Shown: positions 30,301-42,300 of the stretch, one piece after another | Layout: every line of letters starts with the position of its first letter | Numbering within the stretch: the stretch's first letter is position 1 | The notes under the pieces: generated by a model | What the model was told of the DNA's origin: nothing | Database searches by the model: none | The model's input: only the letters and a program-made list of their open reading frames with translations | DNA from: Neodiprion pinetum | Lineage: Eukaryota; Arthropoda; Insecta; Hymenoptera; Diprionidae | Reading direction: 5' to 3' | DNA length: 64,000 nt | Assembly (NCBI RefSeq): GCF_021155775.2 | Contig: NC_060233.1 | Location: 28,189,456-28,253,455, forward strand | Position numbers and translations under genes: made by a program

Positions 30301-33300
30301 GTTGAAATTTGGTCAATCCTTAAACGCGACCATCCGAATCCTCGTATATAGTGTGTCCAATAACCGAGATTGGCTTTCCGCGGTTTCTCGGCGAGGTAAT
30401 CTTTCCAAGTCTTATAAAAGGGGCGGCAGAGTCCCCGCTGCTATGATGCGCCACGCAGCTTCCGTATAGCCGCGTATAGAGCGAGGACAATATCTAATAA
30501 AAGACGGAGTGAAGTGCCTTCGGGCCCGCGAACCTTCGAGCTTTCGAGCTTTACTCTTTTATAAAGCCTCAAGAAATATCCGAGGGCAGGGCCCGTCTCC
30601 CCATTCCTTCGTCCCTTCGCTTATCTTTTCACAATTTCTATCCGCGACCTCCGCGCGCGTCCTCGCTGTGTGTATTTTCACAAACGCGCAAGCTCACTCG
30701 TTCCGTTTGCATTCCATCCTGAGAAATCGTTTCGGACCTCGATAACATTTGCGTATGTATATCGCGAATCGGAATTGAGGGTATTTCAGAATTTCAAGTT
30801 TTTATACCGAGCGATTTATCAAATTGTTTTTTTCACACCTTTTTATCCCTCTGCAGTTAAGATAAAAAAAAAAAAAAGCTTCGAACATTGGTAAATTGTA
30901 TGATTTGCGATATCGATAGCGATTTGGTCGCCAATGAAATTTCGATAAATTGATGGACTTTGTTAATCTTCGGTTACCTTTTAATTTAACGCTGTTCCGA
31001 TGAATGAAGATGTCGAGAAATCATAAACAAAGAGAAAACAAAATCAAATGTCAATAATTTTGTCGCGATTTTTCCTTCAACGACATTGAAGTTTATGTTA
31101 TAAAAATGTAATTATATTATGCAACTGTATCGGTACATTATAATTTTTTTCAGTATGACGGGGAGTCGAGAAACTGAAAATAAAAAAGTACAACGAAAAC
31201 GTGGAAAATGAGAAAAAAAAAAAAAATACTACCCACCCGTTTACGCTCAAACACGCGTTCGCATTATTCATACAATATCTCGTCACTCGTGCAATATTCG
31301 CGTAGTATAAACGCGAACTTTTTTAAGCCTTGTTTCACCGACATTGTTAAAACGCGCAACATCCCTTTTCTTCGTAATATCTAGAACGAAAAATCTGGTC
31401 GACATTTTGCAAGTTGTTATATTATTCACGACACGGAAAATTTTTTCACTATAGTATATTTTGTGAAAACGGACGAAAGTTGGCGATTGCGAAGAGCGTG
31501 AAGTTTGCGTCTGAACGAAGCGAGGGCGGCAATCACGCGAGTTCCTATCGCCAAGTTTTGGCCCTAGTCACACACGATAGTTTTTATAACAAGAGAATGA
31601 AGAGTGATGGGGCTTTGCGTGGTAGTTTTGCGGGACGCGAGTGGTCAATTTCCTCTCCCTAGGGACGAAAGTGAAGCAATTGTGAACTGCGCATGCGCAA
31701 GGCCTATCTTTACAACACTGATGTGAAATTGGCTACTTTCGTCCCGCCAAACTGCCACGTAAAGCTTTTTTTGCACTTTTCACGCACGTGTAATGAAAAA
31801 TCTTTAATTTACCCACGACGTGATGTTGTAATTATTACTGCGAAAGGTTCTTTTTTTCACAATAATCATTACAACTTTGATAAGTTGAACCGAACAAGGT
31901 AATACGAATTCAACTCGAACACAGCACACTGATGTTTGTAGATTGAAACATTTTTTTTACTTGTTACGGTTACTAGAAGATTATAATAAAACGATATCAT
32001 TGTATAATAACACTTCAAATTCTGTTAGAATGACGAGAAAATTTTTGTAACAAAACATAGTACGAGTGATGATAATCGGAACGAATATTAACGCGTAGTA
32101 TATTTTCCAGAAATATCTCTCGATGGATAAATTTTACAGAGGATTTTCTCTTCTTCCTTTTGTGATACAGACATCGATGTGAATGCGGAGAAATGAGCCT
32201 CCGTCACGTTCGCGACGAAATGCGACGGTGTAAACGTTTCACGTTGCTGGTGATGTTTTTGGGGGGCTGGTTTCAATCAATAACCCCTGTTTGCCGATCA
32301 TTACTTACTGTATAATAGACAAACCGTTATAGAGAGATATTGCAGTGCAGCCTGTGTCGAAATTATTTTAAACCAAAGATTCTTGTCTGTGTGCGTATGG
32401 TTTGCATATACATGTATGCATACGGTCTATATCGATGCATAGTGTGTACAAATAGATATATGCAAGGCAGGCTGCTTCATCCCGCAACCCCTAATAGATT
32501 CATTAGGGAGACCGCTGCACCCGCAGCATCCCTAAACCGCCCTAGTCGGACTCTGTCAATCTCTGCCACGCGGGGAATATCATAAATCTGATTACTCCTC
32601 GGTCACCAATACCCGAAACCCACGGCACGGTGCTGCAATCCCAATTTATTTCACCAAACGTCCATTTTTTATGTCATTTCTTTTATACACCCTCCAATGT
32701 TTGGCAGTTGCAATTTTGTTTTTCTTCGTCTTATCATCTCTTTCTACAGAATTTCTACACTGAGAAAAATTTCATTTGTTACAGTAACTAGAAAGATTCA
32801 CTAAAACAGGTATAGTTAAAAAAAGCTGTTTGAATGTTGCTGGAATTGTGAAAAACGAGGCACGCCTAACCATTTTGCGCTATTATCGATCCTTTTTTGG
32901 TAATTGTAACGCAAAATCAGTTTTTCAGGTTTACTCTACTTTTTTAGTCAAATAAGGCTTTAACGTCAATCTATCGTTGCACAAGCATTAAATTTTCGCA
33001 ACAGTTACAAGAAAATATAGTAACAGCGATCGTAATCAGAAAGAATAGTAACGGACACTAGACTTTCTGGTAACAGCTAGAAAACTAATTTTCATTTTCT
33101 ACCTAGAACCATATTTTTCGGTTATCGTAAAAAAATGAAAATTGTTAAGGAGTGCGCGGCAACCGGAACTGAAAATTTACATCATTTCTAAACCATCGAT
33201 GAATTGATGGTAAATAGTATTTTATCACATTAATTAAAATAGTACGCAGACTTTTCGAATTTGACTGTAAATCTTCCTTTTTTTTCTGACATCAGATTCT

Positions 33301-36300
33301 TCTGTTTAAAATAACCGATGTTTTCATGCGTAGGTAATTACTGTATTATACTCCAGCAAAATATATAATACCTGTCATTCGTATAATTATTTTCAAGTTC
33401 AAAGTGTCCGTTATAAGTTCGAAAATTATCTAAATTTTCACCCAACGTCTGTCTTTCAAATACGATTTACTTACTATGAATATTCGCACGTTCAAGGAAT
33501 TTTCAAAAACATTGATACTAACTTTGAAAACTTTTCTCAAACATCCGATAATGGACTGAAAAATTATCTCAACATAAATTCAAGTATTACACAGCTGGAA
33601 TAATAATATGCCAGACAGTAAATAAAATTATAGATCTTCAGGGTCGATTCGGCAGCTATGTCCAATGTATTGAAACGTAAACGCCAGCTTTCGCATCTTG
33701 TATTGTAGGTGCATATTTCATTCTTAATTGTAATAATCCAACAGCTGCGAAACAGCTGCGGAAGAATTTTTCCAAACGAGCTATGCAGGTGTGGGTTTTA
33801 CGATCAAGTTGCGTAAAGCGAGTCTTGAATATTCTTTTGCAAATTTTAATCTCTTTATCTCTCCTCCTCCGCACTTCTTTCACCTTTAGGTATACGCGTA
33901 GTCGATTCAGGGCGAAGCAGCTGTGGATACATATTCATATTTCATCGTCTGCTTCTTCTTCTTCTTATTATTTTTCTTCGTCTTTTCTTCTTTCGGTTTT
34001 CATTAATTCAAGGCTTCTAACCCTTGCGTCCCTCGAACCCTACCCCATTTTTTTCTTCCCCCCTCAATGTCTCAAGTAAAGCTAACCACCTTTTCGAAAC
34101 TGCAATGCAGCAACGTGCAAGGGTGAAAGTATCGCTGTATCGCATAATTTCCACCAACGCGGAACGTCGTTATTATTTACAAATATTTCTCCCTTTTTGT
34201 TATAATTCAATATAATTCAACCAAGGATGCAGAAGAATTTCACTCTTGTAGAAAAGCAAGCCAAATTTTTAATACGGTGTGTAAGTATTGAACAAAATAT
34301 TACAAACTCTGTACGAAGTGTTTTTAAATCCTTCAAAATCATTTGCAATCAAATAAGTTCCTTCGGATTTCTTTAAATATCGCGAAAACTTTTAACGTTT
34401 GACCTGAAATTACGCAAAATCTTCCGAAATACCGTAAATCCTGAAAGGATTGTTATTAAAATTTCATAAGATTTATGGAAATTATTATTTGAAGATTTTC
34501 ATAGACTTTTCAATGTTAGGAGATGCTGATTTCTCATTTCGATCAAACGACCTTCCATTCGCACACAGTATACTTTCATTTTGTACCGGCAATACTTTTT
34601 CGTGTGTAAGCAGACGATGCAGATGCCGAATTTTTCACTGAGTTCAGAATTTAATAAACTTTTTTTAGACCTAAGCATCGAGAGCGCAGCTTGTGATATT
34701 ATTTCGAAATACACCCGGTATACCAAGTGTGGATAATGGTCTCGTTATGGACCATGGATTCTCGAAACTCCTCTTTTGGCTGTTTCCCCGCCTTGGCAGC
34801 AGGGCGAAGGACTGCGAGCCCAGCCAGCTCCATAAACCACAGAGTTCTGGCGTTGACAGCGGTTCCCTGCCCGTATAGATAACGCCAAGCGGGAGGAACT
34901 TTGCTTCGAAAAATTATTACGACAAAGAAAAGAGGCGGATACCAATTCTCCTTTAAGGGTACCTCCTATGCCTGTAAGCTTATACCCACTTTTACTTTTA
35001 CTCAGAGAATGAAGTCCAGCTGACGCGGAGTCTTTGTTTTCAAAATTTCATATCATTTTATCGAACAAGCATGAATGTCCCGTACACGGAGTCGATGAAC
35101 ATCGAACAACGAAGTCTGTTAGAATGTTTAGGATTAAAATTAGAATTTATTCACCTCGGGACTAGTCCCCTGAGGTAACATGAAAAGTTGACATAGAAAT
35201 ACAATAATATAATAGCAGAAAAATTAGATGACGATATAATGAAATAAAGAGGTGAAATTCGTCGGGTGTAAATTCAGCATTTTTATTGTCATATTTTTAT
35301 CAATTTTATCATCTTTAAAATAGTTTCATTCGTTTCTGTGAATCCTTGTATCCTAAGATTTTCTTTGTCATTGCACCAGAAGCGATTCAGAAATCCAAAT
35401 TACAAAATCGGAATTATGATATTTGAAGCGGTGTTCAAATTCAAAAATGTGAATGTCCAATGGTCAAATACTTTAAATCTCATTGTAGAAATTTACATTT
35501 CTTCAAGATTAATTGAATTGCTCGATCTTCTTGAGTTGTTGGAACTGACTGAAAATTGCGGCATTATGAACTTGTAAAAAAGTTGTAAACAAAAATGCGA
35601 TTTTTGGGTTATTCTGAAAATCGAAAGATGCACCTTTTGCACAAATGCTAAGATACTGGCAACGCATTTTTCTAATGTATTAGTATACAAAGCCTCTCAA
35701 ATAACTTTTTAATGATCTCTACGTTACTCCTTATATGTTTTAAATCACTTTTTTAAAGAATAAAATATTCCGATCTTTCGAACAATCAAAAATCCATTTA
35801 AGCTGAGAAAAAGAAATTATCAGAAAAAGTGTTCCAGGCGAGTAACAAAATGATAAGCACAAAAATGAACGAGGGGAAAAGAACCTGACATTAGGAGCGA
35901 AATTCTGCTACAGTAGATCGTTAAGTTCCATGTCTGGAAGTGCAACGTGGTCCTCTGCGGTTTGGCCAATGGATTTCTCGAAGTAGAATTACTTTCACTC
36001 CACCTTGATGAGCGGAGTAGAAGACGGTTCTATCTTTTGTTGTCCCAGGTGTACGAAGAGAATGTACAAATTGGCGGACTCTAACTTAGCCTGACTTGAC
36101 GAGGTTCTTTGAGGCACGGTGGTTCGGTGACAATGTGAAATCAAGACGTTGTGGCCTCCCGGAAGGAAGGAAACACGGCTTTATAGCTACTGCGGTGGGA
36201 AAAAAGAACCACCAGTGTGGGCTCTTTTCAAACCTTTCTTCTTCTTCTTCTTCTTCTTCGGCTCCTCCTTTTTTTTCTCTCCCCTTATTTCGCACAGTTG

Positions 36301-39300
36301 ACGAAGACGTCGCGCGTCAGATTGGAACCCTGAATAGCTAGAAGCTGCCTAGCGAAAAGCTATTACAGCCTCCTTTGTGCTACAGATTAAGAATCCGCTT
36401 TTTCGTAGCTACTGCGACACGCATTCCTTAAATTTTCGTCGAAAATACATGCAGAACTGCTCTGTAACACGCGTGATACGAATTTTTTTTTTTGGCTTTT
36501 ACCGTCTCCACGTTCTGGAAAAATTTTCCTTCGCGTTCACGGCAACTTTCAGAATACAATAAAGCCCGTTTATATTATTATATACAATTACTTCCAGCGC
36601 TGGTAAACCAGTAGCACTTATCGTTGACCTCGAAAAATCGTTTTGCACTCACCGTTTCACTTCAATTTTACTATAAAGCATCCTTTTGTCGAGGAACGCA
36701 GCTACTCTTTCCGTTGTAAATCACGTCCATTATACTTTTCTTGACTGGAATTAAGGTGTATCTACAATTGCCAAGAATATTTTGGTAAATTACATCCATC
36801 CGGTTCCAAAGACTGCATCGCTCTTTGAATAACATTTGGATAATCAAAATTTCACGTTGACAGCGATCTGAAAAATGTGGCGATGTCTCGGAATGTTTAA
36901 TTACTGAGATTTAATTGAAGTCATCGTGATAATGTTGTTGCGAAATCAATATTGCGCAGTGATTTCAGTTTGAAAATCGATATTTCGAACACAATTCTTC
37001 ATTAATCCTAGCAAAATAAATGTAAGGTGATCACTTTGATGAGCTTGATACCATACAAAGAGGCTTCATACATACTAAATATTGCGTAATAAAGATAACT
37101 TGCAATTAGTACTTTAAGAAAAGTATTTATTATTCTCCAAAGATACGATCATCGAATACTGAACAAAAAACTACCGGCATACAAATCACATACCTATGGT
37201 TTACATTAAACGTAGGTTTACTTTTCCATATCAATGCGATTTTCGTTCTATGTACGCATGTTCTGTCTCCCGCAAAAATCATAGTGGCTTGTGAAATCTT
37301 TTCTCCACAGATCCGTCAGCATCCGAGTCCTCCGGTGCCGATGACGAGGCGGGCGGTACTCTGACGGAGTTTCGCCGACGTAAGAACAGCCTGTACAAGA
37401 CAACGGGTCGCAGCTCGCCGTCGCTTCTCGAAGAGGAAACGCTGCCGCCAGGAGACGCAGTGATAGTAGATTGCGTGGCATTGGTGCATCTCGAAGCGGA
37501 CCAGTCGCCAACGGATCCTGGTCAGCCGGTGCGGCATCCGTCGCCTTACTACTACGGCGACCTTTTCAAGGCGAGCGAAGAACTGCCGCGTCCTCAGCCA
37601 GGAAGATACCGGAAGAGCGTGAGCCTCGACGTCCCGGGGGAAAGATCGAGGACACCGGGACTACCAAAGAGGAATTCGGTGGCCGGTGATGGTGGTGGAA
37701 CGTTCAACAACAACCAGGATCTAGTGAGCCCAACATCAGGGAGTGAGCAGCATGCCGTACCTCACGGTGGGAACGAGATACTTTCATCGTGCATTATCAC
37801 AGAGTGGGACAGCACCCTCATGCCGCCGCATCGCCTTCTCAGTCACGACATACCGAGTGCCGTTTGCACCTGCGTCGTGTCACCGGACGATGAGGATGTA
37901 GATCCGCCCCTGCGCCAGGCGCGCAAGCTTCGCCGGACTCGAAAAATAGACCCTCAGCTAGTCCTGCTCGAGGACGAAGCCGACGAGGACGAGGAGACCG
38001 CCGACAAGGAGGAGGCAGAGATGGCCAGGCAGCGACGTCTGTACGAGACCGCGTTCGACTCCAAGGTCAGCCGATCGGACGACGACCTCGACGATCATGA
38101 CCGTCTTACCAACCATCCGGTCCTCCATGCCCCCTCGAGGATCACGGCGGTCCTGCAGCCGAAGGCCCCGTCCCCGGTGCCGGAGCCCTTCCACGCTTTC
38201 GAGCCGGTCAGCTGCCCCGTCAACAACGCGTACGCCTCGAAGGAGCGACGCAAGGTAGTTTTACTCCGCCCAAAACCGATTCCGAGCCGCCTTCAGCAAA
38301 CCGACAATATATCGTCTCTGTCCCAGGACATCGAATCCCTCCAGGTAAACTCCAGCGACGAGAAGAACTCCTCGCCCCGGCTGCCTCTCCGCGGTTACGC
38401 GCCCGCGCCGCCCTCGCCGCCATCGACAGCCCCACTTCCGGCCAAGTTTCACGGCCGGAAGGACCATCTTCTTCTGAACATACGCAGCGCTCCGAATCTG
38501 CCGTCCCAGGCCGATCATCCGCGGCTCAAGGACACGAGACTACCAGTGAAATCCCTACGCGCCAAGGAGTCGCCACAGAGCAGCGAGGGAAGCATACTGG
38601 AGATTAAGGGACGGCCAAAGAGCGAGGCTCCCGATGCTCAAATGCGCCGGCTTGACAAGGAACTGATCCTTGAATTTAAGGGCAGGCCAAAGGAGGAGAA
38701 ACAACGTCCTCGGAGCCTCATTCGCGAGACCCGTCCGATAATGGAGTTCAAGGGAAGGCCTCACGAGGCTGAGGAACACCTTCCGAGACCACGGAGAGAG
38801 GCGGGAATCCTCGAATTTAAGCTTAGGACGACTCGCCGGAGGATGGGCTACTCTAGTACGGAGAGCATGGCCACCAGCAGCAGCGGCGGGAGCATGGAGT
38901 CCCTGAGGAGCAGCACCAGCGAGGGAAACAGGTCGACGAGCAGCTCGGAGAGTCGGCACAGCACGAGTCTAAGCTCGCACAGTTCGGACAGCGGTAGCAC
39001 GAGCTGCGTGAACAATCATCAGCAGAACACACTGACCGGCTTCTTGACCCACCATACGAACAAGCTCCACATCCTGTCTCCGATATCGGACAAATCGTCG
39101 CAGGAACCGGCCTCCGAGACGTCGGATAACAACCGAAACAACAATTCCCAGAAGGGCTCGCCCGAGGAGGCGCAGACCCTGACCACTGAAAACCCAACCG
39201 TGAACGCGAACAACGTGACATCGCCGACTGACACTTCGTTCAAGAAACGCCGGACGCCTCAGAACAAGAATCTCATCAATCTCGCCCTGCAGTCGTCCTC

Positions 39301-42300
39301 GTCCGGTGACACTGAAATTCAGGGATCGGACAGCGGGATCTCGATCGAATCTCGCGCCGGGATAAAGTGCAAGCCCTTCGGTTTTCACCTTCTCAAACCG
39401 CAAGTCGATAACCTCAACCTGGTCCACAATGAACCTGAACTCTCTGACCTTCCGTTTGACATGCCGAAACTACGTAGACGGCGACTTCTCATGCAGCAGG
39501 ACGCCACCACATCCGGCAGTGCCACTAGCGTCGATCTCCGCGACCTTCCGTTCGACATGCCTAAACTACGAAGACGCCTGAGGTGCACTCAGAGTATCGA
39601 ATCTAGTGCGTCACAGGCCTCGTCGAGCTTGTCTGTACGTGACATTGACGTCCCTATCTTGTTCGGTGAGTCACCACTTTGAATAAAAATATTGAGGTAT
39701 GTTACAAACGGAGACTAAGCATTTTTCAAATCAGATGTACGCTTCTTCATCAGTATGTTCAATGCTGTTTGGAATCATTATGTGAAGAAATTGGTCGGTG
39801 TGGATACCATGGAACAATTTTCTGACGAGTGCGAAAGCTTGGTATCATATGGTATCAGACTAATATGAGTTATTGTTACAATGATACCAAATTATCGTCC
39901 ATAGAAGTATACAGCGATATTCTTTTTACAGTGTATGAAGACAATCGAAACTACTGGTCGAAATTTAGAATTTTTCAAAATCATGGAATAATTTGAAGTC
40001 TTACGATTGTACAGTCTTTAATTAAAGTACATACGCACTTTTCGTTTCAACATAACGTTTGGACTAATAGAATGAAATGATCGTCAAGCTGATGACGTAA
40101 TATTTGAACAATGTTTAGGTATTATTAGAACAGCTCCTGGGGTCGATAATACTCTTCTTTTCGAAGTGGAATTGATAACATCTCGAGTTTCTCGTTGATC
40201 TTGACGTAAAAGTACCTACCTAAGATAATATTTTAGGAACATCAAAGTTTGAAAGCCAGGCAAAAATGAGAGATACCCCTTTAATATTTTAAGTACCGTG
40301 GCAGTTTGACACTTGATAATCAAAACCACTCAGACAGTGTCTAACGATGTTAGGACTCACTTACTTAGCGTCACGGAGTTTTCCCCTCGGCAGATGCGCG
40401 TGACCTTTAAAAATGGAATGCCCACCGCTTAGCGCTTGCGCTACAGTTTCTTCATCGAGCCATTTTTAACCCGAAATAATATTTTTCCAAAAAGAACCTT
40501 TTACTTTTCTCTTCACCCCTAACAATTCCTGGTCGTCGGGCACTTTCACGCTTGCTTCTACCATTACTCTAAAGGATTGTAATTTGAGCCTGGATTACGA
40601 TCGTCGCGGTAAGCCCTGTAATATATGTAATACCAGAGCACACGACGTCGGCCCAACTGAAATTAGTCAGGCGATTAAACTGCAACGTATAGCCCCGGGC
40701 TGAGCGAAGACTCCCCCTACTTCTGGGCGACATCATCCCTGTTTTGATGGGAGTTTGAACGATACCCGTCTGAAGCATCTTCGAAGCGCGGTTATACGAA
40801 TTGCATGCCCATTTGTAACATAAACGCTACATTCGCAGGTGTTTTGAACAATCTGGTGCTCTCTTGGCTGAGAAACCAAACTACGAAGGACCGTAAAAAC
40901 CTCAAAAATTCAACTTCTAGTATGGTTTATCCGTAACGCTGGATAGTCACTGATCATAAAACTTGCATTGTCATACAATTTTTCGATCACAAGTTTTTGA
41001 TGAACCGCTTTCACTTTGAACGTAAGATGGTTTTTATCATAGATCCTGAATTTATCCCGCAGCTCGTATACTTCAAAAAACTGTTACACGAGTTCCCTGA
41101 CAAGAAACGTCAGTTTGGTGCCCACCTCCAATTTCGTTGCAATTCATGTACGTTGCAGAACGTTGAAAATTATTTGTAGAAAAATATAATATATAGTTTT
41201 ATAAAACATACCGGTGATCGATCAGATACTTTGAGCAGGACATCAGCAATCAAAACCGCAAATTTTTATGCGGTAATGAACTTATTTTCACAGTAAAGTT
41301 GAAACACGAAATCTGATATCTATTCTCCTGAATTTTCAAAATACTTATCACAAAGGTGCTTTGTCGCGAGTGGAAGAGTCTAGGAAGTTTAACTGGCTGT
41401 TAAATCAGGGTCAAGCTTATCCGGGCAGAAATCCGTTTCCAATCTGAGTCCCGAGGAATGGGCCATCCGTCTTCGCGTTAATATCAACGCCTCGCGAGCG
41501 TCATTCCGTAAGCAGAGAATCGGTGATTCTTAAATCGCCATTCGTTTGTCGTCGAGTATTGCGAAAAGGGCTTGTAACATATGGGACAAGACGGATCGGC
41601 GCTGTGGACCCAGAGAACGGTCTGATGGATGTCCAGACGGTGTCACGATCTCCAAACGAGCTTTTAACGGGGCGAATAAACGGGGAAATTCCGTCGTCTT
41701 GATCACGCTATGATTGCGATACGAGGGTACGTTTTTTCCCCTAACAAGAGTAATTATTGCCGTGTGTGAGCGATTTGCCGAGATTATGGACGAGGGACAA
41801 GACGTACCTCGAGGACGCAATTACAGTGGATCGAACGTACCGAATCGCATTGCCGACATGAGGTATTCACAGAAATCGACTTTACTCCCGACACCTGAAT
41901 GAGCGAGGAAAAAAGAAAAACAACGCGACAGGGAACTCGGAAAAAAGTGACGTCAGCTACGAGTAGTGCTTGGCTTTATTTTACCGGTGTGTAGTAGACG
42001 TGCATTGTGCTTCCAGACAAAAGGTGGGCCACCGCCTGGCTGGAAATCGAAGTAGGTGCCGTTTCGTTCGCATGCGTAGGTGTATGACGTATGTACGTCT
42101 GTCTGATTGCAAAAGCTCCGAGTGTGTTATTTGCGGCCACAAAAATGTGTATTCGGAATCCGTTGTAGCAATTCGTGGACTACAACGATCACGGATGACT
42201 CATGGTGACGTCGCGTGTCGCAAAACTATAATCATGCGATATCGACCAGGCTAGAAAAAGGATACGAGATGGTTTAAAAAAAAAAAACCTGATTAACCGC

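Larger units (their letters stand above)
21090..37310 (+). other. Large intron of the SH2 adapter gene (16.2 kb)
   Basis: I see no convincing exon inside. Its contents, listed separately, are a palindromic CRE-like site, two long inverted copies of a dispersed repeat, a 290-bp foldback, G-rich tracts at 27183-27329, degenerate short-period repeats at about 28030-28500, a TATA-containing GC-rich stretch at about 30400-30560, a repeated-motif cluster around an NRF1-type palindrome at about 31.7 kb, and simple repeats. GC-richer islands at 34690-34900 and 35900-36340 have no identified function. Confidence 0.55.

Noticed and set aside
38555..39427. Long minus-strand ORFs of 122-152 codons opposite the giant exon
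   Set aside because: They are shadows of the plus-strand coding exon, whose composition keeps the antisense frames open.
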